From: Panopea generosa
Lineage: Eukaryota; Mollusca; Bivalvia; Adapedonta; Hiatellidae
Direction of reading: 5' to 3'
Length of the DNA: 64,000 nt
Assembly: GCA_029582155.1 (NCBI GenBank)
Contig: CM055897.1
Span: 5,315,001-5,379,000, forward strand
The number at the start of each line of letters is the position of its first letter. Position 1 is the stretch's first letter. The notes under the pieces were generated by a model, which was given only the letters and a program-made list of their open reading frames with translations, was not told where the DNA came from and searched no databases. Made by a program: the position numbers and the translations under genes. Positions 1 to 26,422 of the stretch are shown here, piece after piece.

Positions 1-14885
<14,885 letters not shown>

Positions 14886-15048
14886 TTTTCAAATAAACAT
14901 ATTTCCATGTGGCTTTAAAAGAGATTACAGCATATCCAGCGTCTCGACAAACCTTCTTGGGACATGGGCGCTGACATCTTGGTTTGGTATAATTTAATTC
15001 CCAAATAATTTGGCGAGGGAAACGAAAAAAGGTGGACCGGTAGGCGAT

Positions 15049-15122
15049 GATAATGATGATGATGATGACGACGACAATGATGATGATGATGGCGATGGTG
15101 ATGGTGCTGTTGTTGATGATCA
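15049..15122. repeat. (GAT)n-like microsatellite
   Basis: Imperfect gatgat/gacgac/ggtgat repeats about 165-240 bp upstream of the IARS2 start codon, directly beside the right arm of the inverted repeat. It may lie in the IARS2 promoter. No clear TATA box was seen. Confidence 0.85.
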
Positions 15123-15123
15123 T

Positions 15124-15226
15124 GTAGTGCGACATATTGCACGTCGCTAAGAAGCCTTTTAAAGATTTTTATTTTGCGTCTCATCAGAAATAGCTGCCCA
15201 TTCACGGCTTATCTAATCAGGCTCAT
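15124..15226 (-). repeat. Dispersed repeat (family C), right arm flanking IARS2 exon 1
   Basis: The reverse complement aligns with 14341-14470 over nearly its whole length: gagcctgattagataagc, gtgaatgggcagct, gagacgcaaaataaaa, gtgcaatatgtcgcacta. It lacks a ~15-base internal segment. The two arms enclose about 650 bp containing exon 1 and the likely promoter. Confidence 0.75.
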
Positions 15227-15540
15227 GAACATAGTGAGTGATAATGTCGGTGCTGACGCTGATGGTGAGTAATAGTTAAACGGAAAAAATTATACAGGGC
15301 AAAGTGTGTTTAATATTTCACCATAAGACAAATGTTACTAGACAAAATCCATTAACCGAACTTACCTAAAGCACGTGTATTGGAAAATTTTATTACATAT
15401 ATGGATTTTTCTTCGCCTGCTCCCGATTTTCGTCGCAGCTTCCGTGTCACCAAGTGATAAGAAGACGTTGATGTCAAATTTTTCTATGTCATGTGAATAA
15501 CAACACGTGTCGCATGGTAACATTTGTTGATCAGCCGTTC

Positions 15541-16045
15541 CGTCCATGCTGTTTTACCATCATAAATGGAACTCACAGAGATAAGAACCATAACTCGGGG
15601 TTGCATTTTGGCAGAGTTATGGCCCTTTTGGACTTAATTTTTCGTCTGCAGGCACCTAGGTTAAACTTTTGCGTTTAGTTTCGTTTAAGTTTAAGATATC
15701 TATGCAACCACTCATTAGATATGAATGAAACTTAGCATGTGTGTTCACCATCATCAATGGAACACACAGAGACAAGAATCACAACACTGGATTGCATTTT
15801 GGCAGAGTAATGGCCCTTTTTTTACTTATTTTTTCAGGTTAAAGTTTTTTTATTAGGTAAGATATCTATGCAACCACTGACCAGATATGAATGAAACTTC
15901 GCATGTGTGTTCACCATCATCGATGGAACACACGGAGATAAGAAACATAACTTTGGGTTGCATTTTGGCAGAGTTATGGCCCTTTTGGACTTATTTTTTC
16001 GTCTGTAGACACCCAGGTTAAACTTTTGCGTTTAATTGCGTTTAA
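15541..16045 (+). repeat. Interspersed repeat with ~165-190-bp tandem units
   Basis: Three units start at about 15553, 15745 and 15909. Each carries accatcatcaatggaacaca, gattgcattttggcagag and tatggccctttt. Related gagttatggccc repeats are widespread in bivalve assemblies (recollection, not searched). No coding potential. Confidence 0.75.
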
Positions 16046-16056
16046 GTTTTAGTGTT

Positions 16057-16084
16057 TGCATTATTTACCCCTGTAAATAATGCA
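16057..16084. repeat. Perfect 12-bp stem hairpin
   Basis: TGCATTATTTAC, loop CCCT, GTAAATAATGCA. Isolated in AT-rich DNA just right of the tandem repeat at 15541-16045, and may be the terminus of that element. No U-run or gene next to it suggests a regulatory role. Confidence 0.6.
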
Positions 16085-17191
16085 TTTTTTGTTTTATATG
16101 TATAATGTTACCTTTTTATCAACTCCTGTGTGTATGCTGCAAATCAGTTCTTTTCTGATCTGATCGGAGGGGATAATCTATACGTTAAGATATTTTTATA
16201 TTGCGCACTAGTGCTTTTGTTATCTTGTCAGAATTTTAAAATGTTGTTTATCTTAATACTTTTTTAATAAATCGATTTGCAGCATTACACATAGTCTTAT
16301 TATGTGAATAGTTAATTGTATTTTGCATTGTGTGATAGTCTCTTGTAATTCATATATTTGAATGGCTATGTACATATACTGTATGATATTAATGTTATTG
16401 TTATTGCGATGTACATAGATGAGACTGAAATAACGATTAAATATACTCCTGAATTATTTCATAACAAAGACATTAAAACATAAATTTGTGCGAAAGAAAT
16501 AAACCATTAAATAATGTTTTGTATTACAAAAGAAATGTACTTGAATTTGATGTTTTTTAAGGTTCTTTGGTTAAAGTATGAAATTAAAATAAAATTATTC
16601 TTTAGAATATAAGTAAAATACATAAATAAAAACAACACTTTAAACTACATATAACTTGGAATATCATCATGTGTGTATAAACATTGGCTGACCAATATCT
16701 GCCGGCTGATATAGCGACATACATGCTGTATTTAATTGGGTACAGTAATATGCTGTATTGGGTACAATAGTACGCTCTGTTGAACATACAGAAAGTAAAT
16801 CAGAATTACATTTTGTCTCATTTTCAAATCAAAATGGAAGAAAGATGCAATTATTATATTTTCTATATCTAAATATTTTCGTAAAGTGAATTCTATTTGC
16901 AATAAACGTATACGTTTTAACAGGTTAGCAAAATATCACAACTAGGTTTATAAAACATTAAAAGTGGCCGAAACGTGTTTTGAACAATTTTTATATCGAA
17001 CATATGAGGAGCATATATGCTGTTATAAAATTAAAAAAGGAAGCAAAAAGACGTTATTTTATTTTATCATAAGTAATAGGTTGGCATTTTAATAATGAAA
17101 CAGTTATAACGTTAAAATTAAATTTCTCCAATATGCTTATATGTAAACCATCACGGTTTAGCCAGGTAAATTATAAAAACCGCCGATATTA

Positions 17192-17193
<2 letters not shown>
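16085..17193. other. AT-rich intergenic DNA, no feature seen
   Basis: Only short open frames without family resemblance. No splice-consistent coding blocks, no RNA gene and no clear repeat recognised. Confidence 0.5.
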
Positions 17194-17239
<46 letters not shown>

Positions 17240-17249
17240 GGGGGGGGGG
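17194..17249. repeat. (GT)n microsatellite followed by a G12 run
   Basis: About 21 GT units (17194-17236), an A, then 12 consecutive G (17238-17249). Prone to slippage and sequencing error. Confidence 0.97.
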
Positions 17250-17639
17250 TAAACTTCTCTCGATAAGCCAGCAAAATGTCTGAAATAGTCCCACATGAGA
17301 CTACTAACATCTTCTCAAGCAGCACGGGTTAGTTGGGCATCGGCTGGCAGTCGCTGCAACACGTAAAAAACAAAAGCCAAACCAGAGACTAAATAATAAC
17401 TTAACTGGCTAAACTGAGAAAGAGACTCAACGCAAAAATAATAAACGTTAAATTGATGAGGCCACCATCGGGAAAGTAACCCATTTGTCCACTCCATTTG
17501 TCTCTATTTCAGGTACTGAACTGTTTAACCAGTGACTTAATTATATGTCTCTGATTTTACAAAGCCGGTGACGTTCTGTTTTCTGTTGCAGTTATTAAAA
17601 ATTAATGGTATCCAACTTGTTTTTCCTTGTTGCCACCAA

Positions 17640-17773
17640 CTAATGCGACATGTTGTACGTCTGCAAGGAGTCTTTTAAAGATTGTTTTATTTTTCGTCTC
17701 CTGTTATGGACAGGTCTCGGATATTCAGATAATAAAAAAGCTGTCCATTCACGCCTATTTAATCAGGCTAGCC
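17640..17773 (-). repeat. Dispersed repeat (family C), third copy
   Basis: Same family and orientation as 15124-15226 and more complete. It reads taatgcgacatgttgtacgt ... gtctcctgttatggacaggt ... aaagctgtccattcacgcct ... aatcaggcta. It shows the family exists independently of IARS2. Confidence 0.75.
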
Positions 17774-18024
17774 ACCAACTACATAGTAATTAGCCTATAT
17801 AAAGTACACCTTTATTCCTGGAAATCAGATGATTTCGTAATATATCGGTGTTTGCGGGTCTCTAGTAATATTACATTAACTAGGGTAACATTAACCAGTG
17901 ATTAAATTACATGTTTATATGTCTCTACATAAACTACGGATAAATTTTAAACAATTCCAATTGATAACTGGCATAAAAATGCACATACCTTACAGCCTGT
18001 GACTTAATTACACATGTTTATATG

Positions 18025-18360
18025 CAGTGGCGTAGCTTCCTATAGGCACTGTAGGCACGTGCCTACACTTTCATCTCAGAAATCGAAAAAGTAAAAATAC
18101 CAAAAATGAAATAAAAATCGAACCCCTAGCGCTGGTAAACTATAAATTTGCAACCAAAATACCATTTAATACGATCCAGATGTTTAGCATCATCTATTTA
18201 GTTGGTTATAAAACAGTGAATTCAAGGTTAATATTAAGGATAACCAGACCCCCTTAAAACATAAGAAGTATACGCCTAAACACACAAACGACGACCTAGC
18301 TGAAAAAATATCGGGAAAGCATGACCTGGACCGCTCGTTTTCAGCCAAGCTACGCCCCTG
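18025..18360. mobile_element. hAT-like MITE (336 bp)
   Basis: Begins CAGTGGCGTAGCTT and ends with the inverted AAGCTACGCCCCTG, one mismatch over 14 bp. CAGTGGCGTAGC is a typical hAT terminus. The flanks carry a 5-bp direct repeat ATATG (18020-18024 and 18361-18365), the target-site size of the hAT5 group rather than the usual 8 bp. No transposase frame, so non-autonomous. Confidence 0.8.
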
Positions 18361-18365
18361 ATATG

Positions 18366-20101
18366 TCTCTGTATAGCAAGGACTTATATAGAATAAGTCT
18401 TTGCTTACAGGTAATGGAAGCCATACTTCTTAAAGATACATAATCTATAACTTTCTGTTCAGTAATTGATAGAAAGTTTATTGAATCACAAAGGGGAAGG
18501 TAGACCCATTCGAAGAAAATAGTTGATTCCGTCCTCAGTAGTAGTTTATCTTATTTATGGGAATTTCGTTAATACAGAAGTCGGCATTTGCCGTTTTATT
18601 CGTCAATGTTTTAGCATAACCCGATAATGGCCAATGTATGACTTTATCGCGGTTCGCGATTAAGTATTTCGACAACAAAATTAAAGAATGTTGTACTTCA
18701 GAGACAAAATACAATAAAAGCTATTGAAAAGAATATATAAAGTATATGTTTGATATGCACGTGCAGTTTTACTGCTATGATCGACAAAAATATCGACGAT
18801 ATAGGTGAGGCCTCTTTAAAGGCTGTATGTCAGGAAATATATATATAAATGTCAAAAAAATTATACATCTTAAAAGCAATGGAAGTCAAACTTCTTAACA
18901 AATACATGAATTAATGTATTGAGCTGTCACCAAAGACACACTCCAAGTCTTTTAGATAAACCAATCTCGCCCATAAACTATTCAGCAGAGATAGGAGGTT
19001 CAATAAAGAAATGCACTACGGCACAATTCACTCTGACTTGTGTAAACGATTGTAAAGGTAGGCTAAGTCATTTACACAAATAACTGTATGTGTTTGGTGA
19101 AACTAGTATTAATGATACCATACAGGTAGGACATATTAATGTAAGCAACAATCATGACAATAAGAAGTATATTATATGTGACATGTTAAAAAAAATGGCA
19201 ATGAATAGTTTTAAACTTCGTGAAAAGTTGTGTCTTTTACAGATGTGAGACCGTATTGTTGAAAGTCGATTGTTGGGTCCGAACGTCAAAAGTTGGGTCT
19301 AGGTCCAACAGTTCATAATCAATTAGTAATACAACGAGTAGACCCAACACTAAGGTGTAAAATGAACGTATCATGCACATGCATATTACATATATGTAAT
19401 TCTATAATTTAAACATATTACATAGCCAATCTTTTTACATATGTACACGTTAATATACGCTTACACAGAATTATATATATGGTGTTAAATTAATATTTAT
19501 GTTGCTCGTTTTGATATATAAATGATTATTAAAAACAACCGTTGTAACATATGAAATTAACGAACACAAATTAAAGGGAGTCAATTAGGAAAACCGCTTT
19601 TAATGACTTAAAAAAATATAATATTTTTTAAAATTGATAAGAAGCATCTCATTATCAAAAATAGATAAACTCTGATTGGTTTAGTATATCAAATCCACGA
19701 AAAAGTGACAAAACCGATGTTTCAATTGGAGAGGTAAACTTGAAACGAAATACCTATTCCAAAATAGACCCCACTTAAATACTGATTGACATCGGCACCT
19801 CGTCATTTGGACTCTTTCTAAGATGAAACAAATTTTACAACCCGGACCTGTGTGACGGATCAATTTGAAATCAAAATGGAACCACGTGACTCATTTAATA
19901 CGTCACACAATATGCTGCACTTTTAAGCGGGAAATGTATTTTAGTCCAACCTGATTATATGACTAGTATTGATTATTTTGTTAATATTTATGACTGTTTT
20001 TGAGTAGTTTAATACATATTTTGCGCATATGGGGTTGGTAGTAGGGGTACCCTTGAGTAAGTCCAGGCTACGCGCCGGACACCTGTGGATAATATGTATA
20101 C
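18366..20101. other. AT-rich intergenic DNA, no feature seen
   Basis: Contains short direct repeats of ttgggtccgaa/ttgggtctagg type (19270-19350) and AT-rich runs. No supported gene. Confidence 0.5.
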
Positions 20102-20604
20102 GTGTATTCCTTTGTGTACTCCCGAACATTGGCGGAGATTGTCAGAAAACAATCAGATATTTGTAACCAAATACATTATACAATCGGACGGCTAAATTTC
20201 GCAGTATCCGACATAAACACATTGAACAATAACACGATTGGTTCTATATCTCCAATTAAACCGGGAATAGTTGAAGATTCCACCAAGTTGCTTGGTAGTC
20301 AACATTCAAATGTAAAACTACGTGTTTACGGTAAAAAATGTACATGACAGGGTGATATATAGATTTTGTGGGATTTGAGAGGAGAACGATGGAGAAGAAG
20401 GATTTGAAAAAGACGTAAATGTTGTTCATGAACTACAAATTATCTTACTTGAGGACGAAGAAATAAACCCTAATGAATCAGCAGAATTTTATAACAATGA
20501 TCTCATTTGCGGGCATACCAAGCGTTTGATATTTGTCAGCAAACATCGTTTGCAAGTACTGCGCCAACAAAGACATTCATTTAATGAATCTTTTCTTAAA
20601 ATTT
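20102..20604 (+). pseudogene. Two unassigned open frames, possible gene remnant
   Basis: An 81-codon frame (20102-20347) is followed by a ~73-codon frame without its own ATG (about 20383-20604, containing HELQIILLEDEEINPNESAE). The composition is more protein-like than neighbouring frames: mixed, acidic and without low complexity. I recognise no family, no splice-joined continuation and no promoter. It may be an old exon or transposon fragment, or chance. Confidence 0.15.
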
Positions 20605-20609
20605 AAGGA

Positions 20610-22640
20610 ATGTCTTGTACCGATTGGAGAAAACCTAAATCTAAATATTTTCATTTAATTTGTAAACTCCTGGTAACAAAGTACGTCACGGAAAATGCAA
20701 TACGAGAAGGCTTAGCTTCCGAAGACCAACTGCAACGTTGGATGGGATGAATGAGTCGTACAATGTCTCTCCAGGTTCAATATATGTGCCTGCACAATCA
20801 TACGTGGAAGTACAGGAAAATTGGGAAATGAAGATATTGAAGTTACTGACAAGGGTGGGTGGAGAGTTCCGAAACGTTGATGAGAGCTTGTGAAGAAGCA
20901 AAAGTCATTGACAGCACAAGGCGGTTGGTGTTGAAACATTTAAACAAACCAAGAACATTTTGACAGAGTATTCTTTTAAAACAACAACATCGTTGCCAAC
21001 AGAGCAACAAAAACACAATATGGAATATGTCACCGCACACAAAATCAGTGACGAAACATATATTTAGGACTTTTCTCTTCATAAGAGTGCCGTCTTTTAG
21101 ATTTACGGGTGCCGCATACGACATTACCTTCAAGACTTGGGTGCCGTACAAAAATTGTATAGCGGGTATGTAAAATATGATTTTGAGCTTAATGCGCGTC
21201 CAATTACTATGCAAATTTGCAAGTTTGCAGGATTGTAGGCGAGAAATTCTTCAAAATAGTGATATCTCAGATTTTATTTTTATTTTATGTCAATGTAACA
21301 ATTGATCATGGATAAATATGTTGACCGGATTGGCGAATACAACGATTTTTATGATGTAATTGTATTGCATATTTTACTATGGTTTGGACATATACACTGG
21401 CCAAAATTGCTTGCCGCTCATTTCATTATTTTGAATAATTTCAGTTGATATTTCATACAAATAAGTTTGACAAGCAAGAAAATTGCATCTTCAAAATCCG
21501 TATTTCCGGCCACGAAGCGTATTTTGGCGCAAAATTACATTATTCCCCCCCCCCCCCCCCCCCCCCGTGTTTAAGAAATATTCATTTTGACCGATGTTAT
21601 ATATTTTGTACGTTTTAATAGCAGTCAATAAGTGGTTTATATTTATGGTTTTAGCAATATACAAGCTCATTTAATTTCAATCATAATTGTCAATTATAAA
21701 AAAAAAATGTTTTAAGGAAGTTTAATGAGACTTTAAGTTACTTTTTAAAAATATAAATACTTCTTGTTCATTTTGATACATTGTAGGCTTTTACCACTTT
21801 ACGTTTTATATGATATGTTTTTATGACCTTACTCAAATACACTGAAACAATGACATTTATAAACAAAGATAAGTAACTGCATGTACTTTTATAGATTGCG
21901 TGTGGCACATTTGCAAGCACAATCCATGAGAACGAACCAACAGATTTGTTTGGTATTGGTATGTCAATAAAGGGTTTAACTGTAACTTATGGTGGTAAAC
22001 TTTTATTTTTTAAATTTAAAGAAAAGAAGAAACTTTACGCTTACTGTTATTTTTTTATGATTTTTTTTCTCATTTTGAGTCCCTTTTTTAAAGTATGCAA
22101 TAAGAATTTTTTTTTTAAATATCACTATAAAATTTTCACCACCGATAGATACTTTACTTATTTAATATTTCTATGACGTGTAGATACATGTTTTTGACAA
22201 AACTAACCCACTACCTTTTTTGTTAAAAATATAGGCCTATATATTTCGAAAAAGTTCCAACATTTTTTGTTTTCAACCCATAAATGTTTAATGCAGAAGA
22301 TAGATTTTCAATAATTAGTAATACGACATAGTCAAAACTTCCATAAGCTGTACTTTGGTAAAATAAGTATTAAACAAAGACAAATATTCAAATAGTTAAT
22401 ACAGAAATACTGAAGGTGTCACTTGAAATTTCAACCGTGTGTGTTGAATTGCTATTGACCTGCCAATCTCTGTAATTAAGCCACAGATTGGAAGCAGGTG
22501 CGGTGAATGAAGGAAAACCCTTTTCAATATTGCATATGTAGACAATGTAAGCGCAAAGAAGAAAAAACTTCATTTTGAAATAGAATGCAAAAGTTGTGGT
22601 GAGTTCAAAGTACGCCTGGCAATGTTGAAATCTATTATAC
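20610..22640. other. AT-rich intergenic DNA with a C22 run
   Basis: 22 consecutive C at 21545-21566 is the only marked feature; its complement is a G22 run. The Phe/Lys-rich frame at 21946-22176 is low complexity and not credited. Nothing else recognised. Confidence 0.5.
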
Positions 22641-23930
22641 GGATGTTGACGCACTATACATCTTTTATCCGACCACTGTTAGAATATGGTAACACAATCT
22701 GGGATAACTGCACTAATTATGAAAAACACGAGTTAGAAAAAATTCAACACGAAGCAGCACGCATTGCAACTGGAACAACAAAACTTGTATCAATTAATAA
22801 CTTAAACACAGAAGTTGGGTGGGAAAGTCTAGAAACTCGAAGGACGAAACACAAATTAATTATTTTCTATAAAATGGTAAACCATATGACTCCTCCCTAC
22901 TTATCTACATTAGTACCATCCCAAATAGGTGAAAATTCCCCGTATAATCTCAGAAATAGTTATGACCTACAAATTCCAAGTTCGAGAACAGTGCTCTACT
23001 ATAATTCTTTCATGCCATCTGTTGTCCGTGATTGGAACAATCTACCTATTGAAACAAGACAAGCCGTTTCTATCAATGCCTTTAAGCACCAGCTAAAAAA
23101 AAATCTTACCAAAACATCAAAACACTTTTACACAGGCACAAGAAAATGTCAGGTCTTGCATACTCGTCTTCGTACAAATTGTAGCACGCTGAAACAACAC
23201 TTATTCCAAAAAAATATTGAAAATTCTCCACTATGTACATGTGGAGCAATTGAAAGTACAAATCATTACCTCCTCGTCTGTCCTATTTATCATGTCGAAC
23301 GCGCTACACTTCTTGCATCAATCTCTCATATATGCACTGTTACCCTCAACACACTTCTCTTTGGACAACCTCATCTCCCCCACAATACAAACGTCGAAAT
23401 TTTTTTTAAGCTGTCCACAAATATATACTCTCGAGTAAGCGTTTTAATAACGAAAACTAAAAACTTATCTAACAACGCTGTTAAGCTGTAGACTTGTAAA
23501 TAACAATAATCATAATAATAATAATAACAATAATAATTATAATAATAATTATTATAATTATAATAATAATAATTTATATGTTGCTGTCTGTTTCCCTTGG
23601 CTCGCTCGCCTTAGTCCTGAACTAGTCCACCTTTTTTTCTGTTTATTTTGTTTTTAATTCTAATTTATATGATTAATTATAAAATGTTGTTTTCTTTCAA
23701 AACTTAACAAGACATACAACTATCGATGTAAAAATCATATATCTTTTATAGAACTCTATTTTGTTAATATATCAAAACTAATCTAATGAATCTTCGCCAC
23801 CTTACACAAATGTTTGTATAAGTTACTGAGGAGAGAAACTGTATAAGAAATATTTTCTTTCGTTTCAATCCTTTTACTATATATGTTGTGGAATATGCTG
23901 TACATAATTTATGAATAAATATGTTTAAAC
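22640..23930 (+). mobile_element. 5'-truncated non-LTR retrotransposon (LINE), 3' end
   Basis: The open frame to 23491 encodes the C-terminal part of a LINE ORF2 protein. It begins with the thumb-region block YTSFIRPLLEYGNTIWDNC, then EKIQHEAARIATGTTKL, YNSFMPSVVRDWNNLP, and a terminal Cys/His cluster CTCGAIESTNHYLLVCP. RT catalytic motifs and endonuclease are absent; homology starts abruptly near 22650, as in target-primed truncation. No RNase H domain, so CR1/L2/jockey-type rather than the I-type element at 28.2-35.4 kb. The 3' UTR contains a (TAA)n-like tract (23505-23570) and ends near aataaatatgtttaaacc. The ATG at 22622 is probably outside the element. The frame has no stop within the credited part, so the copy is fairly young. 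Confidence 0.8.
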
Positions 23931-23939
23931 CAAATCAGT

Positions 23940-25910
23940 GCTGTATATACATAATCAGTGACTGGATTACATGTCTGACATAATATAGGTCACTGTTTTT
24001 TATTTTGATTTTAGATCTTTATCCTATACAAGGACTTATATATAAGGACTTATATAGTCTCTATATAAGTCATGTTCTATATTAAAATAGCTAAAAAATC
24101 AGCTTTTGTTTTCATTCATTGAAGGACCCAAAATGAAAGAAGGGAAACTTACATTTTATTATTTGCTAACCTCTGCACTTCCAAAATATGATAAGAAAAG
24201 TAGGGACCATGTGTCGTATAAGATTTTTTTTTGTTCAGTCATACACTGTTGACAAAGTTAAAGTAGACTTCAGAAATCATTAATCAAATTCCAACTGACA
24301 TTTTTTTCTAAATTCTCAATTCAAACATGATGCTTTCAAAATGTTCAAATTCATCAACAATAAATATTTAGAGATATATACAAGTCATTGTCATAGAAAA
24401 TGCCATTAAAATATAAAAATCAGAAGAAACAGTTATTATTCACAACAAGGAAGTATATAGAGTAGTATACAAGTCCTTGTTTACAACCACAAAATTATGC
24501 GACTACCCCACGCAAGGAATTATATATGCTTACCAGAGAGTCTAACAAGTCCTTGCACCACGAAAGCATTTCCTGCTTGCAATGGTGGCACTATACCTTT
24601 ACACAAAACATATGTTTTACTGCAGTCTTTCGTCACATTTTTCGAGACCAATAAGCAAGGGCCAGCTTAAGAGCTCAGCGTTTTTTTAGCGCAGTGAATA
24701 ATTAGCCAACATATATGATTTTGAGTGGAAGTCGGAGTATTAGAATAGACCAACGAGTTACTTCCCCTTAAACATCTTCCGGAAGTAACTGAAATCGGAT
24801 ATCCTGGAGAAGACAAACAATTTTTGGTGGTCAGTGAACTAGTTACGTCAAGTTTTAACACTCAGGATGGTACATAGCATCACTACATAGTAAGTTGATC
24901 GTGCTTTAATACTGTATGGATTGTTTTGTCTCGATTTGAACCAATTAAGTTGGGATGCAAATAGTTGCCGTTTAACGTGGTTGATTTAGAATATTGTCTT
25001 TGCATAGTAGGTCAGTTTTCAGTTTTTCACATAAGACTGAGAGCTGCAACTAATGGACAGAGCAATGTCCAAGTAAGAACAGTGACAGTACCATGTAATG
25101 TTTAAAACACGTGAAACACAGGTAATCGGAGTGGATGTTCGTGGTTTCGTCTACATGCCTGTTCCAAGTTGTGGTTTCGTCAACCAGGACTATAATTATC
25201 TTGTTAATATACCAATCAAAACATAACATTTGTATAGAAATGCTCATTAGTCAAGTCATACAGTCCAGTCTATCATTAGAAAGAAACAAGTAGACAAATA
25301 TTCAATTTTATTTAATATTTTATCAAAACAATTCTTACAATTATATGAAAAACAATCATCATCAAAAGCGATCATCATCATCATCAAAATTCATCAATAT
25401 CACCATCATCATTAATCAAGAAAAAAAGGGAGTGCCATCAGCTTCTGATTCGTATTTCCCATGGTGACGTAGGCTGCGGCTAACCCTTAATAACCCATAT
25501 CATATGTAGTATTCGGATGAAAAAATGTTGTAGACAAAACTACTTTGCGCCCTCTATACAAAAAAACGTAGACGAATCATCAGGTTGACGAAAAAATGAG
25601 TTGTTAATGATTATGTCCAATGTTTTAAATAATTAGCCTTGGATTTTATTTAGCTCTCATCATAATGCAAATGTTTGCATATTAAATTAAATACCATGTA
25701 ATTACCCTGTTTGATGACAAGTGTAAAAATGGTGAATTGAACAGAATTTGAATAAATCTTTGTACCAGTCCAGCTACCAGTGTATAAATAGACTCTTGGT
25801 TTATATGTATACAAACAGTTTGTCTTTTTGTTTTTTCATTTTTAGTAACAAAATACTTAAACACATTAAAAATGGTTTATAAACATTGTTTATTGAATAA
25901 TACATATAAT
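23940..25910. other. AT-rich intergenic DNA, no gene seen
   Basis: Contains a short palindromic cluster of aaggacttatata motifs (24030-24070) and a (TCA)n-like patch (25355-25415). No coding block with family resemblance. Confidence 0.5.
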
Positions 25911-25915
25911 ATATA

Positions 25916-26021
25916 TGTTACAGTAAGATTGTGAAACCAGGGATTTCATGAAATCCCTGAATATTCCAGTAATTTCATGAAATCCCTGAAATATGGGCAG
26001 GGATTTTACACTATCTTACTG
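25916..26021. repeat. Left terminal inverted repeat with two palindromes
   Basis: TGTTACAGTAAGAT then a perfect 22-bp palindrome (25938-25959, half-site CAGGGATTTCA) and an imperfect second one (25967-25988). A third half-site is followed by an inverted copy of the tip, cactatcttactg (26009-26021). The 106 bp can therefore fold back on itself as well as pair with the right end. Confidence 0.9.
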
Positions 26022-26335
26022 GCTGATTTCAGTAAATCTGTGTAATTCTATTTTAGTTAACTTACTATACAGTTGTGTTTTTTTTTCTGATTATTACATC
26101 ACTCATTAGCACAAACAGTGTCAGGAAGCCACTTCTACTGATGTGCACTACCAGGAAAAAAGTGTTTGTCAGGACAATAGGGGTGGGCCTGGGTGTCTGT
26201 CTGACCATATGTCAATTATTTTGAGTCACACCAGGTCAATAGGTGTGGGCCTGGCAAATGGCTTCACCTGAGGCCTGTCCTATTAAAAAGGCATCACGGT
26301 TCAGCCAATTCAGTATAGATTTACTTTCATGCAAG

Positions 26336-26422
26336 ATGTCTTCTGATAGTATGGAAGACGTTTTCAGGCAAGAGTTGTTCAAAAGATGTGTGTATAAGTG
26401 TTTCTTTACCCTCGCACTTTGA
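26336..26422 (+). CDS. Possible first exon/short ORF inside the transposon
   Basis: A 28-codon frame begins MSSDSMEDVFRQELFKRC about 420 bp from the left TIR, in the same direction as the integrase remnant, with an AT-rich tattaaaaagg upstream. Position and orientation suit a 5' exon of the transposase, but homology is not established and a functional donor is not proven. Confidence 0.2.
   Translation: MSSDSMEDVFRQELFKRCVYKCFFTLAL

Noticed and set aside
14915..15205. His-rich minus ORF (QQQHHHHRHHHHH)
   Set aside because: Translation of the GAT microsatellite and the family C repeat arm.
21946..22176. 76-codon Phe/Lys-rich ORF
   Set aside because: Low-complexity AT-rich translation with no motif.
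23217..23438. 73-codon ORF overlapping the LINE frame
   Set aside because: Alternate frame of the LINE ORF2 C-terminus.
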